From NCBI GenBank assembly GCA_002299555.1, contig DBOL01000003.1:7243-52644 (forward strand): a stretch of 45,402 nucleotides of DNA, in the 5' to 3' direction. Within the stretch, counting starts at the first letter, position 1, and the number at the start of each line of letters is the position of its first letter. This DNA is from Candidatus Aminicenantes bacterium UBA647. Lineage in GTDB: Bacteria > Acidobacteriota > Aminicenantia > UBA2199. Shown here in pieces: positions 23,716-33,187 of this stretch. The notes beneath the pieces are model-generated. The model saw nothing but the letters and a program-made list of their open reading frames with translations, was not told the DNA's origin and did no database searches. A program made the position numbers and the translations under genes.

Positions 23716-26463
23716 ATGAAACACACTTTGCTCATATTTTTACTTTTTGTTCTTTTCCTGAGCATTTTTCCGGCATCAAAGGAGATAGAAACAAATCCTG
23801 ACGAGGAATCAAGCACACTTATTGAAGAGATATTCAACTCTGAGTTACCCGGTAATACTGAAGTAATAAAGCAAAAACTTGTCCGGTTATGCCGAATATC
23901 AAAAACAGGTAACTCCCGGAATGGAACAACTCTGGTACTAAAAAAAATGCTGAATTTGAAAAAATTCTTACATATTCATTATTTTGTTAATCTCCAACTT
24001 GCAAAATTATCTAAAAAAAACGAACACTTCTACATAAAAAAAGCTTTGGAATCTTCCCGTAATGATGAATCACGACTGGAGACACTCATCAGGTTGCATG
24101 AATATCACAAAAAAAAGGGAGATATTAACAGAGAGATCCTCTATCTGGAGAAACAGGCAGATGTAAGGAAAAATTTCGGTGACAACGGGGAATTAAAAAG
24201 AATATTCATTACTCTGGGCGATTATTATTTGTTGGAAAATAACCTTATAAAATCTCTTCAGAATTTTTTTGAAGCCCGAAAATACTCAGAAAAAATCCCA
24301 GGCACCAGAAATGGATATATTTATAAGAGGATCGCAAATGTATTCTCACTGCTCGGGAGAAACAAACTCTCCCTGAAATATCTGAAGAAATCTCATGACT
24401 GTGCCATCAGATTTGATATGGACAGCCTCAGGATGACAGTATTTAATGATTTCGGGAAAGTTTATTTTTCTGAGGGGGACTACGAAAAAGCAGCATACTA
24501 CAACAACCTCAGTCTCAAGGTCAGCGGAAATAAAAACTCCTCAGAGATCAAACTGAATGCAGATTTTTTGAAAGCCCGGATATGTTTTAAAACCGGAAGT
24601 GAGATCGAAGGCCTGAACATACTTAAATCCGCAGTTGATTTTGGTATCAGGACAGAGTCATTTTCAAATCTGCTTCCGGTAATTTATGAATTTATCAGGA
24701 GAGCTGTATATTACGGGAACCTGGAGATTGCTTCCATTTACATGCAATGGATGGACGAGATCTATGCGCCACATTATAAGGGATATTTTTTTTACTATTT
24801 TTTGAAGGCACTTATATATGAGAAGAGAGGAGATCTGAAAAACGCTCAAAGATATTATGAAAATACATTGAATAATCTTGAGGAATTTTTTTCTCGCCTT
24901 AAAAATCTGAAACACTACCCATTCCGGAAAGATATCTCTTATGTATATTCAACTATTGCACGATTTAATTTTAAAATGTTTGACCGTACTAATGATTTGA
25001 GATATTTGAAAAAAGCGATCTTTGCGGGAGAAATGAAAAATCCATATATGTTCCATTATATCAGGGGCCGGGCCGGACGTTTTTCCAACATTTCAGCTGA
25101 ACGGGAACAAATAAAAATTGAGATAAGAAAAACTCAAGATAAACTTGAATCAGGGAAAAGTAAGCAAAAAAGAAAAGTTTTTTACAAGAACAGGATCAAC
25201 GAATTAAAAACACAACTTATTGAACTTGATGACCTGTTAATAGAAATGCCTAGAAACTATAGGAGATACAAAATTTCTGATCTGAACATTCCTTCAATTC
25301 AAAAGAGATTGTCCAAAGACACTGTAATAATAAAATTCCTGGTTCTTGAGAAGAACTCATATGCATTTGTGATAGACAGCAGATCAGCAGGATATAAAAA
25401 ACTTGAAAAAGAGAGTGATCATATCGAAAGACTTACCAATTCACTCCTTGGCCCGATAGAAAGTTATGCAGAAGGAAAAGTAGATTTCCTGAGAATTAAA
25501 TATGACCTCAAAAAATCACAGGAGTTATACAATACACTTCTTTATGAGATCCTGGAATTTCATAAGGACAAAAGCAGGTTGATCATTATCCCTGACAATG
25601 TCCTTTTCAGGATCCCTTTCGAAGCCCTGGCTATCAAAGTTAGCACTGAAAGGGAAGAACCTGACATTATTTTCTCTGAATATGAGAACACAAAGTTTCT
25701 TATTGACAACTACTCAGTTGAATACACCCTTTCTCTATTCCACCTTAAAAACAGGAAGAGACCCAGCAGGAGATCTTTTGATATCACAGCCTTCGGTTTC
25801 CCGATTATCAGTGCCGAGATGGAAGAATCTTCGGATTCAATCGGAATGCCCGACTCGGGACTGGAACAACTCCCATCCTCCGGGGAGGAAATCCAGAAGA
25901 TCCGGAACATATGGGGGAAGAGACGAAACAAATACTATACAGGCCTGAATTTCACAAAAAAAAATTTCAAACGGACAGCCCCGTGGTCAAGAATAGTTCA
26001 TCTGGCGACTCATTTCATAAGTAATAATGAATATCCATGGTATTCATTCTTTTTGTTTTCCCCCGGAGAGGAGAATGATCCGATCTATTATGTTTCAGAT
26101 ATATCAAATCTGAGTTTTAATTGTGACCTGATGTTTCTCAGCTCTTGCGGAAGTTCGGAGAACCATCTGCTCGGACAGCAGGCGATAAATGGAATGACTG
26201 CAGCATTATACAATTCAGGTGCCGGATCGATGATCGCCAGTTTCTGGCCTGTGAATGAATTTAATTCAAGATTGATAATGCCTTTCTATTCAGGCCTTAA
26301 AAGTAATGCAGAAAACTTCAAGGACATAGCAGGTTTATTGCGAAGGATAAAAATATCATTCCGGAAAAAAAGGATCCCTTTATCAAATAGAAAACAGATC
26401 TCTTTCAGCCATCCGCTGATCTGGGCAAATTTCAATTTGTACAGATTTTATTTAAATAATTGA
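23716..26463 (+). CDS. Exported TPR-CHAT domain protein
   Basis: A 915-residue protein. Residues 1-20 (MKHTLLIFLLFVLFLSIFPA) form a signal peptide. Residues 60-400 hold several TPR-like helical repeats, for example GDYYLLENNLIKSLQNFFEA and FGKVYFSEGDYEKAAYYN. A coiled-coil stretch lies near residues 470-510. Residues 530-915 form a CHAT caspase-fold domain: catalytic His766 in HLATHF and Cys811 in FLSSCGS, then AAINGM-like and MIASFWPVNE segments. The residues for activity are intact. CHAT enzymes I know best act in the cytoplasm, so export is notable. The start at 23716 follows GGAG; 23707 is also possible. Confidence 0.85.
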   Translation: MKHTLLIFLLFVLFLSIFPASKEIETNPDEESSTLIEEIFNSELPGNTEVIKQKLVRLCRISKTGNSRNGTTLVLKKMLNLKKFLHIHYFVNLQLAKLSKKNEHFYIKKALESSRNDESRLETLIRLHEYHKKKGDINREILYLEKQADVRKNFGDNGELKRIFITLGDYYLLENNLIKSLQNFFEARKYSEKIPGTRNGYIYKRIANVFSLLGRNKLSLKYLKKSHDCAIRFDMDSLRMTVFNDFGKVYFSEGDYEKAAYYNNLSLKVSGNKNSSEIKLNADFLKARICFKTGSEIEGLNILKSAVDFGIRTESFSNLLPVIYEFIRRAVYYGNLEIASIYMQWMDEIYAPHYKGYFFYYFLKALIYEKRGDLKNAQRYYENTLNNLEEFFSRLKNLKHYPFRKDISYVYSTIARFNFKMFDRTNDLRYLKKAIFAGEMKNPYMFHYIRGRAGRFSNISAEREQIKIEIRKTQDKLESGKSKQKRKVFYKNRINELKTQLIELDDLLIEMPRNYRRYKISDLNIPSIQKRLSKDTVIIKFLVLEKNSYAFVIDSRSAGYKKLEKESDHIERLTNSLLGPIESYAEGKVDFLRIKYDLKKSQELYNTLLYEILEFHKDKSRLIIIPDNVLFRIPFEALAIKVSTEREEPDIIFSEYENTKFLIDNYSVEYTLSLFHLKNRKRPSRRSFDITAFGFPIISAEMEESSDSIGMPDSGLEQLPSSGEEIQKIRNIWGKRRNKYYTGLNFTKKNFKRTAPWSRIVHLATHFISNNEYPWYSFFLFSPGEENDPIYYVSDISNLSFNCDLMFLSSCGSSENHLLGQQAINGMTAALYNSGAGSMIASFWPVNEFNSRLIMPFYSGLKSNAENFKDIAGLLRRIKISFRKKRIPLSNRKQISFSHPLIWANFNLYRFYLNN

Positions 26464-26510
26464 GATATTTCAAATTTGTCTTCTATATATACAGTAAGGA
26501 GAATTGCATT

Positions 26511-29099
26511 ATGAAGAAAACCATATTTTACATAACATTAATATCATTACTATGCGTGCTGAATCTCAACGGTGAAAATATCCAGTTCGGAAACAGACAG
26601 ATCTTTCCCGGTACACAGGTGGAATTCGAAATACGGGGTGGAGGAGAACCTCATGTACAGCACACATATAAGTGGACCTTCGGCGATGGAACACCTCCGG
26701 TATCAGGGTCACAACCTTCTGCAACTCATACTTACAAAGAGCCCGGGAATTATAATGTAACCTGTGAAAAAAAACCTCCAGGTGGATCACCGACATTATT
26801 GTCAACTCAATTGACTGTAACAGAGAGAAGGGAAGTAGAACCAAAAGGGCATAATTTCAAGGCTGGCAATCCAGTATTGTTCGAGTCAAAATTCTTTGTA
26901 TCCAACTCTCTTAATTGGGATTTCGGTGATGGTTCCATCTCCAATGGACAAGCGAACAGGGAACATACTTATCAGAATGCGGGGAATTATACCGTGAAAG
27001 TAAAAGATCATGGAGGTAACTCAACCTCCGTCATTACCTGTATCGTTAACATCCTTCCGGATAACAGATCGATCAATATGAATCCGCAGAATCCCTCTCT
27101 TTATAATGAAGTAACGTTCAATACCATGAACTTCAATTCCGGATCAATTGAATGGGATTTTGACAGAGGGGACAAAAAGACAGGCGGCCAGATGGAAAAG
27201 CATACATTCTCAAATATGGGAGGTTATACCATAAAAGCAAGAGAAGCAGGTTCGAACGGGCCGTATGTTACCCTCCGGATGTCGATCAACCAGGATTCAA
27301 GAAAGATCCTGGTTCAGCCGCAGTCCGCACTTGTAGGGCAGCAGGTGATGATAAGACTTCAGAACAGTACAGCCAATACGGTCAGCTGGAAAATAGGAAA
27401 TGATAACCCGATCAACAATTCCCCGAAAGAGATCCAATATAAGTTCAAAGATCCGGGAAGGGTTGATATTTTTGCAGAGATCCAGGGGCAGTCTCCGGTA
27501 AAGGAAACAATTTCGATAAATGACAACAGAACTATTGAAACCGGGAGCAAGATCCTTTATGAAAAGGGTGAAATAAAATTTATTGCAAGAAACTTCAACT
27601 CCAATATACTCAAGTGGGACTCGGGAGCCGGAAAGGTACAAAACGGCGGGAAGCAGATGATCTTAAAATACTTAAGACCCGGCAATTTCATCATAAAAGT
27701 ATATGACTTTGATGGTACTTCAAAAGTTCCTGTAAAGTTAAGAATTAATATAGTGAGGGACAACAGGGAGATAGTTACAGATCAGAAAAGATTCTTTGAA
27801 AATACTGAAATTGAATTCATGGCAAAATATTTTAATGACAGCAGGATCAAGTGGAATTTTGGCGACGGAATTGAGAAAAGAGGATCAAAACAGATAAAGC
27901 ATAAATATTCAAAGGCAGGCATGTACAAAGTATATGCTGTCGACTTTGATGGTAAAGGAGACAAAAAATTTGAAATTAATCTTAATATTGTCAGGGATAA
28001 TAGAAACTTCCAGCTTGGTAATAATATTATTGCCGGTGTTCCAGTATCAATGAAGATCGGAAATTCTCAGGGTGGTAACTTTGAATGGAAATTCACAGGC
28101 GGAAAAACCACATCAGGCCAAAACCCAAAAGATCTGGTATTCACCACTCCGGGAATGAAAACAATTACAATTATTGACAAATCAGGGATGTACCCCCCTG
28201 TCACAAAAACAATAAACGTTCAGCCTGACAACAGATCATTGGAACTCGGATCAAAAAACATACTCAAAGGCGAGTCTCTGAAATTATCAGCAGTGAATTT
28301 CAAGGGGAGTGCAGTAAAGTGGACCTTCGGGGATGAAACACCTCCGCAGATCCTTTCCAAATCCATTACACATCAATATAGTTCCATCGGTTCATTCAAC
28401 ATAACCGCGCAAGACTACAAAGGAACAGGTGCAAAACTATTCAAAAAGACCATTATAGTTAAAGAGCAGATGGATGATTTTAACATCAGTGCAATAGAAC
28501 TGAAATTCAGCAATGGTAAATATTTCAGGATAATCCCCATGAAAAGTCTGTCTCCCGGTTATCTTCTTATACTTAAAATGAAGGGAAGGGGAATAATAAC
28601 AGGAAACTGGCTCTTTGACGGAAAGGTCATTGGAATATTTACAAAGCTGTTATCCGGTAAGAGCCTGATAACACTAAAAGGGGATGATATAGCGAAACTT
28701 CCTGTACTGGAGCCCGGAGTACATTCCCTCACTTTTGAATTTACAAATTTTGAGTTTGACGGCAGGATCCCGGTCCTCAGATATTTTGTGACGAATAGTG
28801 GTGCGATCAGGACGATCTCTCCTTTGACAGGTGCAAAATTGAGACCCGGAAAAACTTTAAGACTGAAATGGAAAAAGTTGAAAAAAGGGGGTAGATTTGA
28901 GATAGCCATATCCCGGCTCCCTTTTCAGTTCATGAATGAAAAAAAGATCAACTGGGAAACAACCGGAGAGAACAACTATTTCGATCTCGATTCCGGTTCC
29001 TATTCATCCGGGAAATGGATCTATTGGCAGGTAAGGATCGTTGATGCAACAGGTACAATATCTACCGCATCAGAGATATCATACTTTAAATTTCTATAG
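26511..29099 (+). CDS. Exported protein with eight PKD-like repeats
   Basis: An 862-residue protein with a signal peptide (residues 1-20). Residues 22-660 contain eight PKD-like beta-sandwich repeats of about 78 residues. Their core motif is WTFGDG, WDFGDG, WDFDRG, WKIGND, WDSGAG, WNFGDG, WKFTGG and WTFGDE in order, so only some keep the classic form. Most linkers carry a DNR-type motif (PDNRS, QDSRK, NDNRT, RDNRE, RDNRN, PDNRS). Residues 660-862 are a separate module that is shared with the protein at 31093-32901. AAGGAG (26496-26501) fixes the ATG at 26511. No LPXTG, type IX or lipoprotein signal is seen. Confidence 0.85.
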   Translation: MKKTIFYITLISLLCVLNLNGENIQFGNRQIFPGTQVEFEIRGGGEPHVQHTYKWTFGDGTPPVSGSQPSATHTYKEPGNYNVTCEKKPPGGSPTLLSTQLTVTERREVEPKGHNFKAGNPVLFESKFFVSNSLNWDFGDGSISNGQANREHTYQNAGNYTVKVKDHGGNSTSVITCIVNILPDNRSINMNPQNPSLYNEVTFNTMNFNSGSIEWDFDRGDKKTGGQMEKHTFSNMGGYTIKAREAGSNGPYVTLRMSINQDSRKILVQPQSALVGQQVMIRLQNSTANTVSWKIGNDNPINNSPKEIQYKFKDPGRVDIFAEIQGQSPVKETISINDNRTIETGSKILYEKGEIKFIARNFNSNILKWDSGAGKVQNGGKQMILKYLRPGNFIIKVYDFDGTSKVPVKLRINIVRDNREIVTDQKRFFENTEIEFMAKYFNDSRIKWNFGDGIEKRGSKQIKHKYSKAGMYKVYAVDFDGKGDKKFEINLNIVRDNRNFQLGNNIIAGVPVSMKIGNSQGGNFEWKFTGGKTTSGQNPKDLVFTTPGMKTITIIDKSGMYPPVTKTINVQPDNRSLELGSKNILKGESLKLSAVNFKGSAVKWTFGDETPPQILSKSITHQYSSIGSFNITAQDYKGTGAKLFKKTIIVKEQMDDFNISAIELKFSNGKYFRIIPMKSLSPGYLLILKMKGRGIITGNWLFDGKVIGIFTKLLSGKSLITLKGDDIAKLPVLEPGVHSLTFEFTNFEFDGRIPVLRYFVTNSGAIRTISPLTGAKLRPGKTLRLKWKKLKKGGRFEIAISRLPFQFMNEKKINWETTGENNYFDLDSGSYSSGKWIYWQVRIVDATGTISTASEISYFKFL

Positions 29100-29175
29100 T
29101 TCAGGCCTGAATAAAGGACCTTGCTATCTTGTATAATTTTTTATTTTTAGATACATTACAGAAGGAGTAAAAAAA

Positions 29176-31083
29176 ATGAGAGTAAAATTACACTATATTT
29201 TGATCCTGCTTTTATTATTGAATTTTGGTGTCCAGAGTAAATCCTTTGGATTCTCAAACTATCTTCCCATTATCGAAAAAGGGGATACAGAGATAACGAT
29301 AAAGGTAAATACACTCAGTCGAGGTAAAGACTTTTATATATATTACAAGACCAAAGGACTCAACTATTACCAGATCCGAAAAATGAAGATTGATTTGAAT
29401 GGGGGGATTTATTACAAACTCCCCGTGGAAAATCTCTATGGTAAAGACCTGGAATATTTTATATTCGAAAAAGACAGGGGAAAGGAAAATCCTCTTTCTC
29501 CAGTCTTCACCATAACAAATTTTACAAAAAAAACATCCCCTGAAATTTATTTCTTAAACACCGGATCCGGGTCACCAACGCCTAAAAAAAAGAACCCTTT
29601 TCTTAAGATAAGCCCATCATATTCATCAACCACAAGAATCCATGACAGTTCTGAATATCCGGGTGCAGCTTTCTCCAATAACGGGAATATAAGGTTATAC
29701 CGGAATATTTATGACAACGAATATCAATTCGATTTTGAATCTAATTTCACATATCTGGATCAGATCGGCCCTGATGAGAGCCACATCAACCTTTCGAGTA
29801 TGATCATAAGGTTCAAGAAAGGTAACCACAAGTTCGAGGCGGGTGACGTATCGATCAACCATACAGATTTAACAACTTCATGGTTAAGCAGAAGAGGCAT
29901 GAATTATGAAATGACCGGAAATAAATTATATTTAAATCTGTTCTCAACAAATTCACAGCAGAAATCAGGCTTCGAGGGATTCGGACTTCCAATGCCTGAT
30001 GCAAATCTTTTCGGTGCTGCAACAGGATATAAGCAGGGCCAGAAGTTCCAGGTAAAAACTATTTTTATTACAGGAAAAGATAGACTTGACAGTAAGACCA
30101 TGTATTCTAATGATGATCCATATAGGGAAGGTAATTTGGTGTCATTATGGGGAGAACTAAAACTTTTAAAGAACAGCCTTACATTGAATGCTGAATATGC
30201 ACAGAGTAATTTTGGAAAAGGTGAAGATAGCAGTGATATAAGTAAGGAGAAAGACAGTGCCTTGAAAGCAGGTTTCAATTTTTATAAAGGTAAAGTATCG
30301 GCAAATGGGACCTATCGGAAGATAGGTGCTAATTACCATTCGATAGCAAACCTGATGATGCTTAATGATAGAGAAGGATTTAACACGATGATAGGACTTA
30401 ATTTTACGAAGGTCACCTGGAATGTGAACTACAGAGATGAAAAAAATTATCTGAACAGCGCAGAATATAATACAGAAAGGACAAAAGAGATCAAGACAGA
30501 TGTGAACTGGACCATTGGGAATCACTTCAGTCTCGGTGCGAATATCGGAAGAAATAATCTTAATTATGATGAATCAACCGGGTTACAAAGTACCGGAACA
30601 GCTATGAACACAACAACTTTCCAGGGAAGTGCCAGATACTATTCCGGAAGCAACTCGATCTCATTCGGTCTCGGTAAAATAGTATCTGAAAATTTCACAT
30701 CCAACCTGAATGCAACCCTTTCCATGTCTCTTATGTTCGGGAAATTCATGTCATTCTCTCCTTCAGCATCCTATACTCAAACAGAGAATTTTTCTGACGA
30801 CTCAACCTCCAAGATGTTGAATATATCCCTCAGCTCAGAGTTGAAATTCATCCCCAACATATTCACTTTGTCTATTTTCTCTTCGTATTACAGCAGTGAG
30901 AGTGTTTATTCTGACTCAAAAACTTTCTCGACCGACCTGAGTCTCAACTTCTTCATGGCGAAACTTTTTAAAAACAAAATAAGCCCTTCGCTCTCGTTGA
31001 AAGGCAACTACAAAAAAGATGAGAATAGTGGAATATCTACCGACTCAACCTCTGTATATCTGAAAGCAGATATATCATTCTAG
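29176..31083 (+). CDS. Large outer-membrane beta-barrel protein
   Basis: A 635-residue protein with a signal peptide (residues 1-21). Residues 30-120 look like an Ig-like periplasmic domain (GDTEITIKVNTLSRGKDFYI). From about residue 145 to the end the sequence alternates polar and hydrophobic residues in 10-12 residue strands divided by Gly/Asn/Ser turns, and it ends in YLKADISF with the terminal Phe recognised by the BAM machinery. Family is not recognised. It lies between two PKD genes, with a 76-base gap before it that holds a TATAAT (29132-29137) without a good -35 and a GAAGGAG ribosome site. Confidence 0.8.
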   Translation: MRVKLHYILILLLLLNFGVQSKSFGFSNYLPIIEKGDTEITIKVNTLSRGKDFYIYYKTKGLNYYQIRKMKIDLNGGIYYKLPVENLYGKDLEYFIFEKDRGKENPLSPVFTITNFTKKTSPEIYFLNTGSGSPTPKKKNPFLKISPSYSSTTRIHDSSEYPGAAFSNNGNIRLYRNIYDNEYQFDFESNFTYLDQIGPDESHINLSSMIIRFKKGNHKFEAGDVSINHTDLTTSWLSRRGMNYEMTGNKLYLNLFSTNSQQKSGFEGFGLPMPDANLFGAATGYKQGQKFQVKTIFITGKDRLDSKTMYSNDDPYREGNLVSLWGELKLLKNSLTLNAEYAQSNFGKGEDSSDISKEKDSALKAGFNFYKGKVSANGTYRKIGANYHSIANLMMLNDREGFNTMIGLNFTKVTWNVNYRDEKNYLNSAEYNTERTKEIKTDVNWTIGNHFSLGANIGRNNLNYDESTGLQSTGTAMNTTTFQGSARYYSGSNSISFGLGKIVSENFTSNLNATLSMSLMFGKFMSFSPSASYTQTENFSDDSTSKMLNISLSSELKFIPNIFTLSIFSSYYSSESVYSDSKTFSTDLSLNFFMAKLFKNKISPSLSLKGNYKKDENSGISTDSTSVYLKADISF

Positions 31084-31092
31084 GAGAATAAG

Positions 31093-32901
31093 ATGAAAAA
31101 ATTATATTTATTGTTAATTATCTTAGCAATCAGCTTTATCATGTTGCAATCGCAGACACCTCCTCCGACACCGTCAGATATCATTGTCAGCCAGAGTGAA
31201 CCGTACTATGTGGGAGATACAATAAGTTTCAGCAAAACCTGTCATGATTCCGGGAGAGGGACATCTACTTGGTATTTCGGTGACGGTACGACCAAATCTT
31301 ATCCGGATGATCTGGATCACGGATGGCAGGATCATATTTATACAATCCCGGGCAACTACACGATAAAGTATACTCGCGGTTCGACATTTATCACCCCCAA
31401 CTGCGGTTCAACAACAGCTTCATATACAGTTACCTACAGAATAAAGGTCGGATCAGAAAGATCAATTTCTTTTTCACCACTTATGCCCAAGGAAGATCAG
31501 AACATATACTTTCAGGCATTGAATTTTATCACTCCCTCTGTCTTCTGGGATTTCGGGGACGGTACCCAATTTTGGGGAGATCAATACCAGTATCATCGTT
31601 ATCAGAAAACAGGAGTCTATACGGTTTCTGTCCGTGAGAAAGATCTTAAACATAATCCGGTCACTGCTTTCGTAACTGTTTCAGCAGACGACAGGTTCAT
31701 TCAGATCTCCAAATCAGAGGTTAGAATCGGGGAACCTTTAGTTGCATATGCCAGAAACTTTCACGGTGAGAGCATACTCTGGGATTTCGATGACGGAACC
31801 ATTCTGTTTGGTGGCCACACAACTTCCCATATCTATAACAAACCGGGGAACTATATGATCAAGGCAGTTGATGAAGCAGGAGAAAGTGCCAGAAGTTTTG
31901 AATTACCGGTAAAAGTCTACGGGATCTCTGACGATGTTATCCTTGAAGTTGCTGAACTCCGATTCGAAAATGGAAAATATTTCCAGGTAGTTCCCAGAAA
32001 TTCAAACAGGCTGAAACCACTTCTTAAACTTAAGATGAGAGGAACCGGCATTATAACAGGTCAATGGCTCTACGATGGATCCGTCTACGGATTAATTAAT
32101 GAGTTCGCAAGACAAGGTGAGGTCAAGGAGATAACCATGGATCAGGCTCGGAGGCTTCCTACGATCGAACCGGGAGTTCACACGATCTCCTTTAAGCTTA
32201 CCAGACCTGCAGTTGATGTGATATTTCCTACCCTGAGATATTATGTACTTCCTTATGAGATAAGTCTGGCTACAATATCTCCTCCCGACGGGTTTGTAGC
32301 TAAAGACGATGAGATCCCGGAATTCACTTGGGATCAGCCTAAAGGAAGCATCGGTAAATATCAGATCGCTTTCTCACATTCACTCGTTAATCTTTTAAAC
32401 AACAGATCCTCGGTAAGATGGTCAGAGATAAAAGGGATTCCGGCTTTTACCCCGGACAAAGAGATCTGGGATGGTTTAAAAAGGAACAGATGGACTTATT
32501 GGAAAGTCAGATCTCTTGATAACTTTAATAATATCATAGGGGAAAGCAACATAAATGAGATAAAAGTAGTGGTTGCTACTGCTGAAATTTCTCTCAACAA
32601 AGTCACCGACCTCAATGGAAATGAGATCACTCTAAGCAGGAACGGGATTATCACAGATTCTTCAATGATACTTATAAATGGAAATATAGAGTACAAAGGC
32701 GAATCTGAATATCTTATTCTTCAAGTATTGGTAAACGATGAAATGATCGATCAATTGCTCTTCAGGGATGTGAAAAAGGGTGAGAAGAGAGAGTTTGAAA
32801 CTTCTATTCCTTCTATGAAAAAGGGGAAGGTTATGTTCCGGGTTCTTAAAACATCTTCACCATCGGTAATAGTTGGATTGAAAGGGATAATACTAAGATA
32901 A
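31093..32901 (+). CDS. Exported protein with three PKD repeats and the shared C-terminal module
   Basis: A 602-residue protein with a signal peptide (about residues 1-20). Three PKD-like repeats follow, marked WYFGDG, WDFGDG and WDFDDG, linked by GSERS and ADDRF. Residues 285-495 match the C-terminal module of the 26511-29099 protein: both have ELRFENGKYF/ELKFSNGKYF, then GIITGQWLYDG/GIITGNWLFDG, then IEPGVH/LEPGVH and LRYYV/LRYFV. Residues 496-602 are an extra beta-rich tail not found in the other protein. It starts nine bases after the barrel gene, with GGAG inside the barrel's stop region, so the two are co-translated. Confidence 0.84.
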   Translation: MKKLYLLLIILAISFIMLQSQTPPPTPSDIIVSQSEPYYVGDTISFSKTCHDSGRGTSTWYFGDGTTKSYPDDLDHGWQDHIYTIPGNYTIKYTRGSTFITPNCGSTTASYTVTYRIKVGSERSISFSPLMPKEDQNIYFQALNFITPSVFWDFGDGTQFWGDQYQYHRYQKTGVYTVSVREKDLKHNPVTAFVTVSADDRFIQISKSEVRIGEPLVAYARNFHGESILWDFDDGTILFGGHTTSHIYNKPGNYMIKAVDEAGESARSFELPVKVYGISDDVILEVAELRFENGKYFQVVPRNSNRLKPLLKLKMRGTGIITGQWLYDGSVYGLINEFARQGEVKEITMDQARRLPTIEPGVHTISFKLTRPAVDVIFPTLRYYVLPYEISLATISPPDGFVAKDDEIPEFTWDQPKGSIGKYQIAFSHSLVNLLNNRSSVRWSEIKGIPAFTPDKEIWDGLKRNRWTYWKVRSLDNFNNIIGESNINEIKVVVATAEISLNKVTDLNGNEITLSRNGIITDSSMILINGNIEYKGESEYLILQVLVNDEMIDQLLFRDVKKGEKREFETSIPSMKKGKVMFRVLKTSSPSVIVGLKGIILR

Positions 32902-33042
32902 TTCACTTGCAAGAGGATCTACCAGTATTTCCGGCAGGTTTTTGATCTGAAGATGCTGATATATCTCAACAAAATAATCAACAATAAAGAACTTCTGTGC
33001 TTGGTGGTGATTATATTTGGGAAAAACGATAATTTTAATCAT
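32893..33042 (-). CDS. Possible small protein, convergent with the PKD gene
   Basis: A 49-residue open frame that begins MIKIIVFPKYNHHQAQ and ends LVDPLASELS. Its composition looks protein-like, and it overlaps the PKD gene's stop by nine bases, in keeping with the tight convergent spacing elsewhere in this window. No ribosome site is visible, and the promoter evidence is weak. It might be a short gene, a fragment of a longer one, or chance. The rest of the 32902-33187 gap holds the ankyrin gene's promoter. Confidence 0.33.
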   Translation of the reverse strand: MIKIIVFPKYNHHQAQKFFIVDYFVEIYQHLQIKNLPEILVDPLASELS

Positions 33043-33100
33043 TTCACAAGACTTGTAGTATATTATCAAAAGAAAAAAAATCAAAGGTTGAACTTGTTTG

Positions 33101-33129
33101 TTGAATTTGCTTTCTGAATAGTTTAAAAT
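33101..33129 (+). promoter_or_regulatory. Predicted promoter of the ankyrin-repeat gene
   Basis: TTGAAT (33101-33106), 17-base spacer, TAAAAT (33124-33129). It leaves a leader of roughly 50 bases ending in GGGGAGGGG before the TTG start at 33188. Confidence 0.5.
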
Positions 33130-33187
33130 AAAATTATATTCCAGGCTTGAAATCTGTATATTGATAATTTACCAAGGGGAGGGGATT

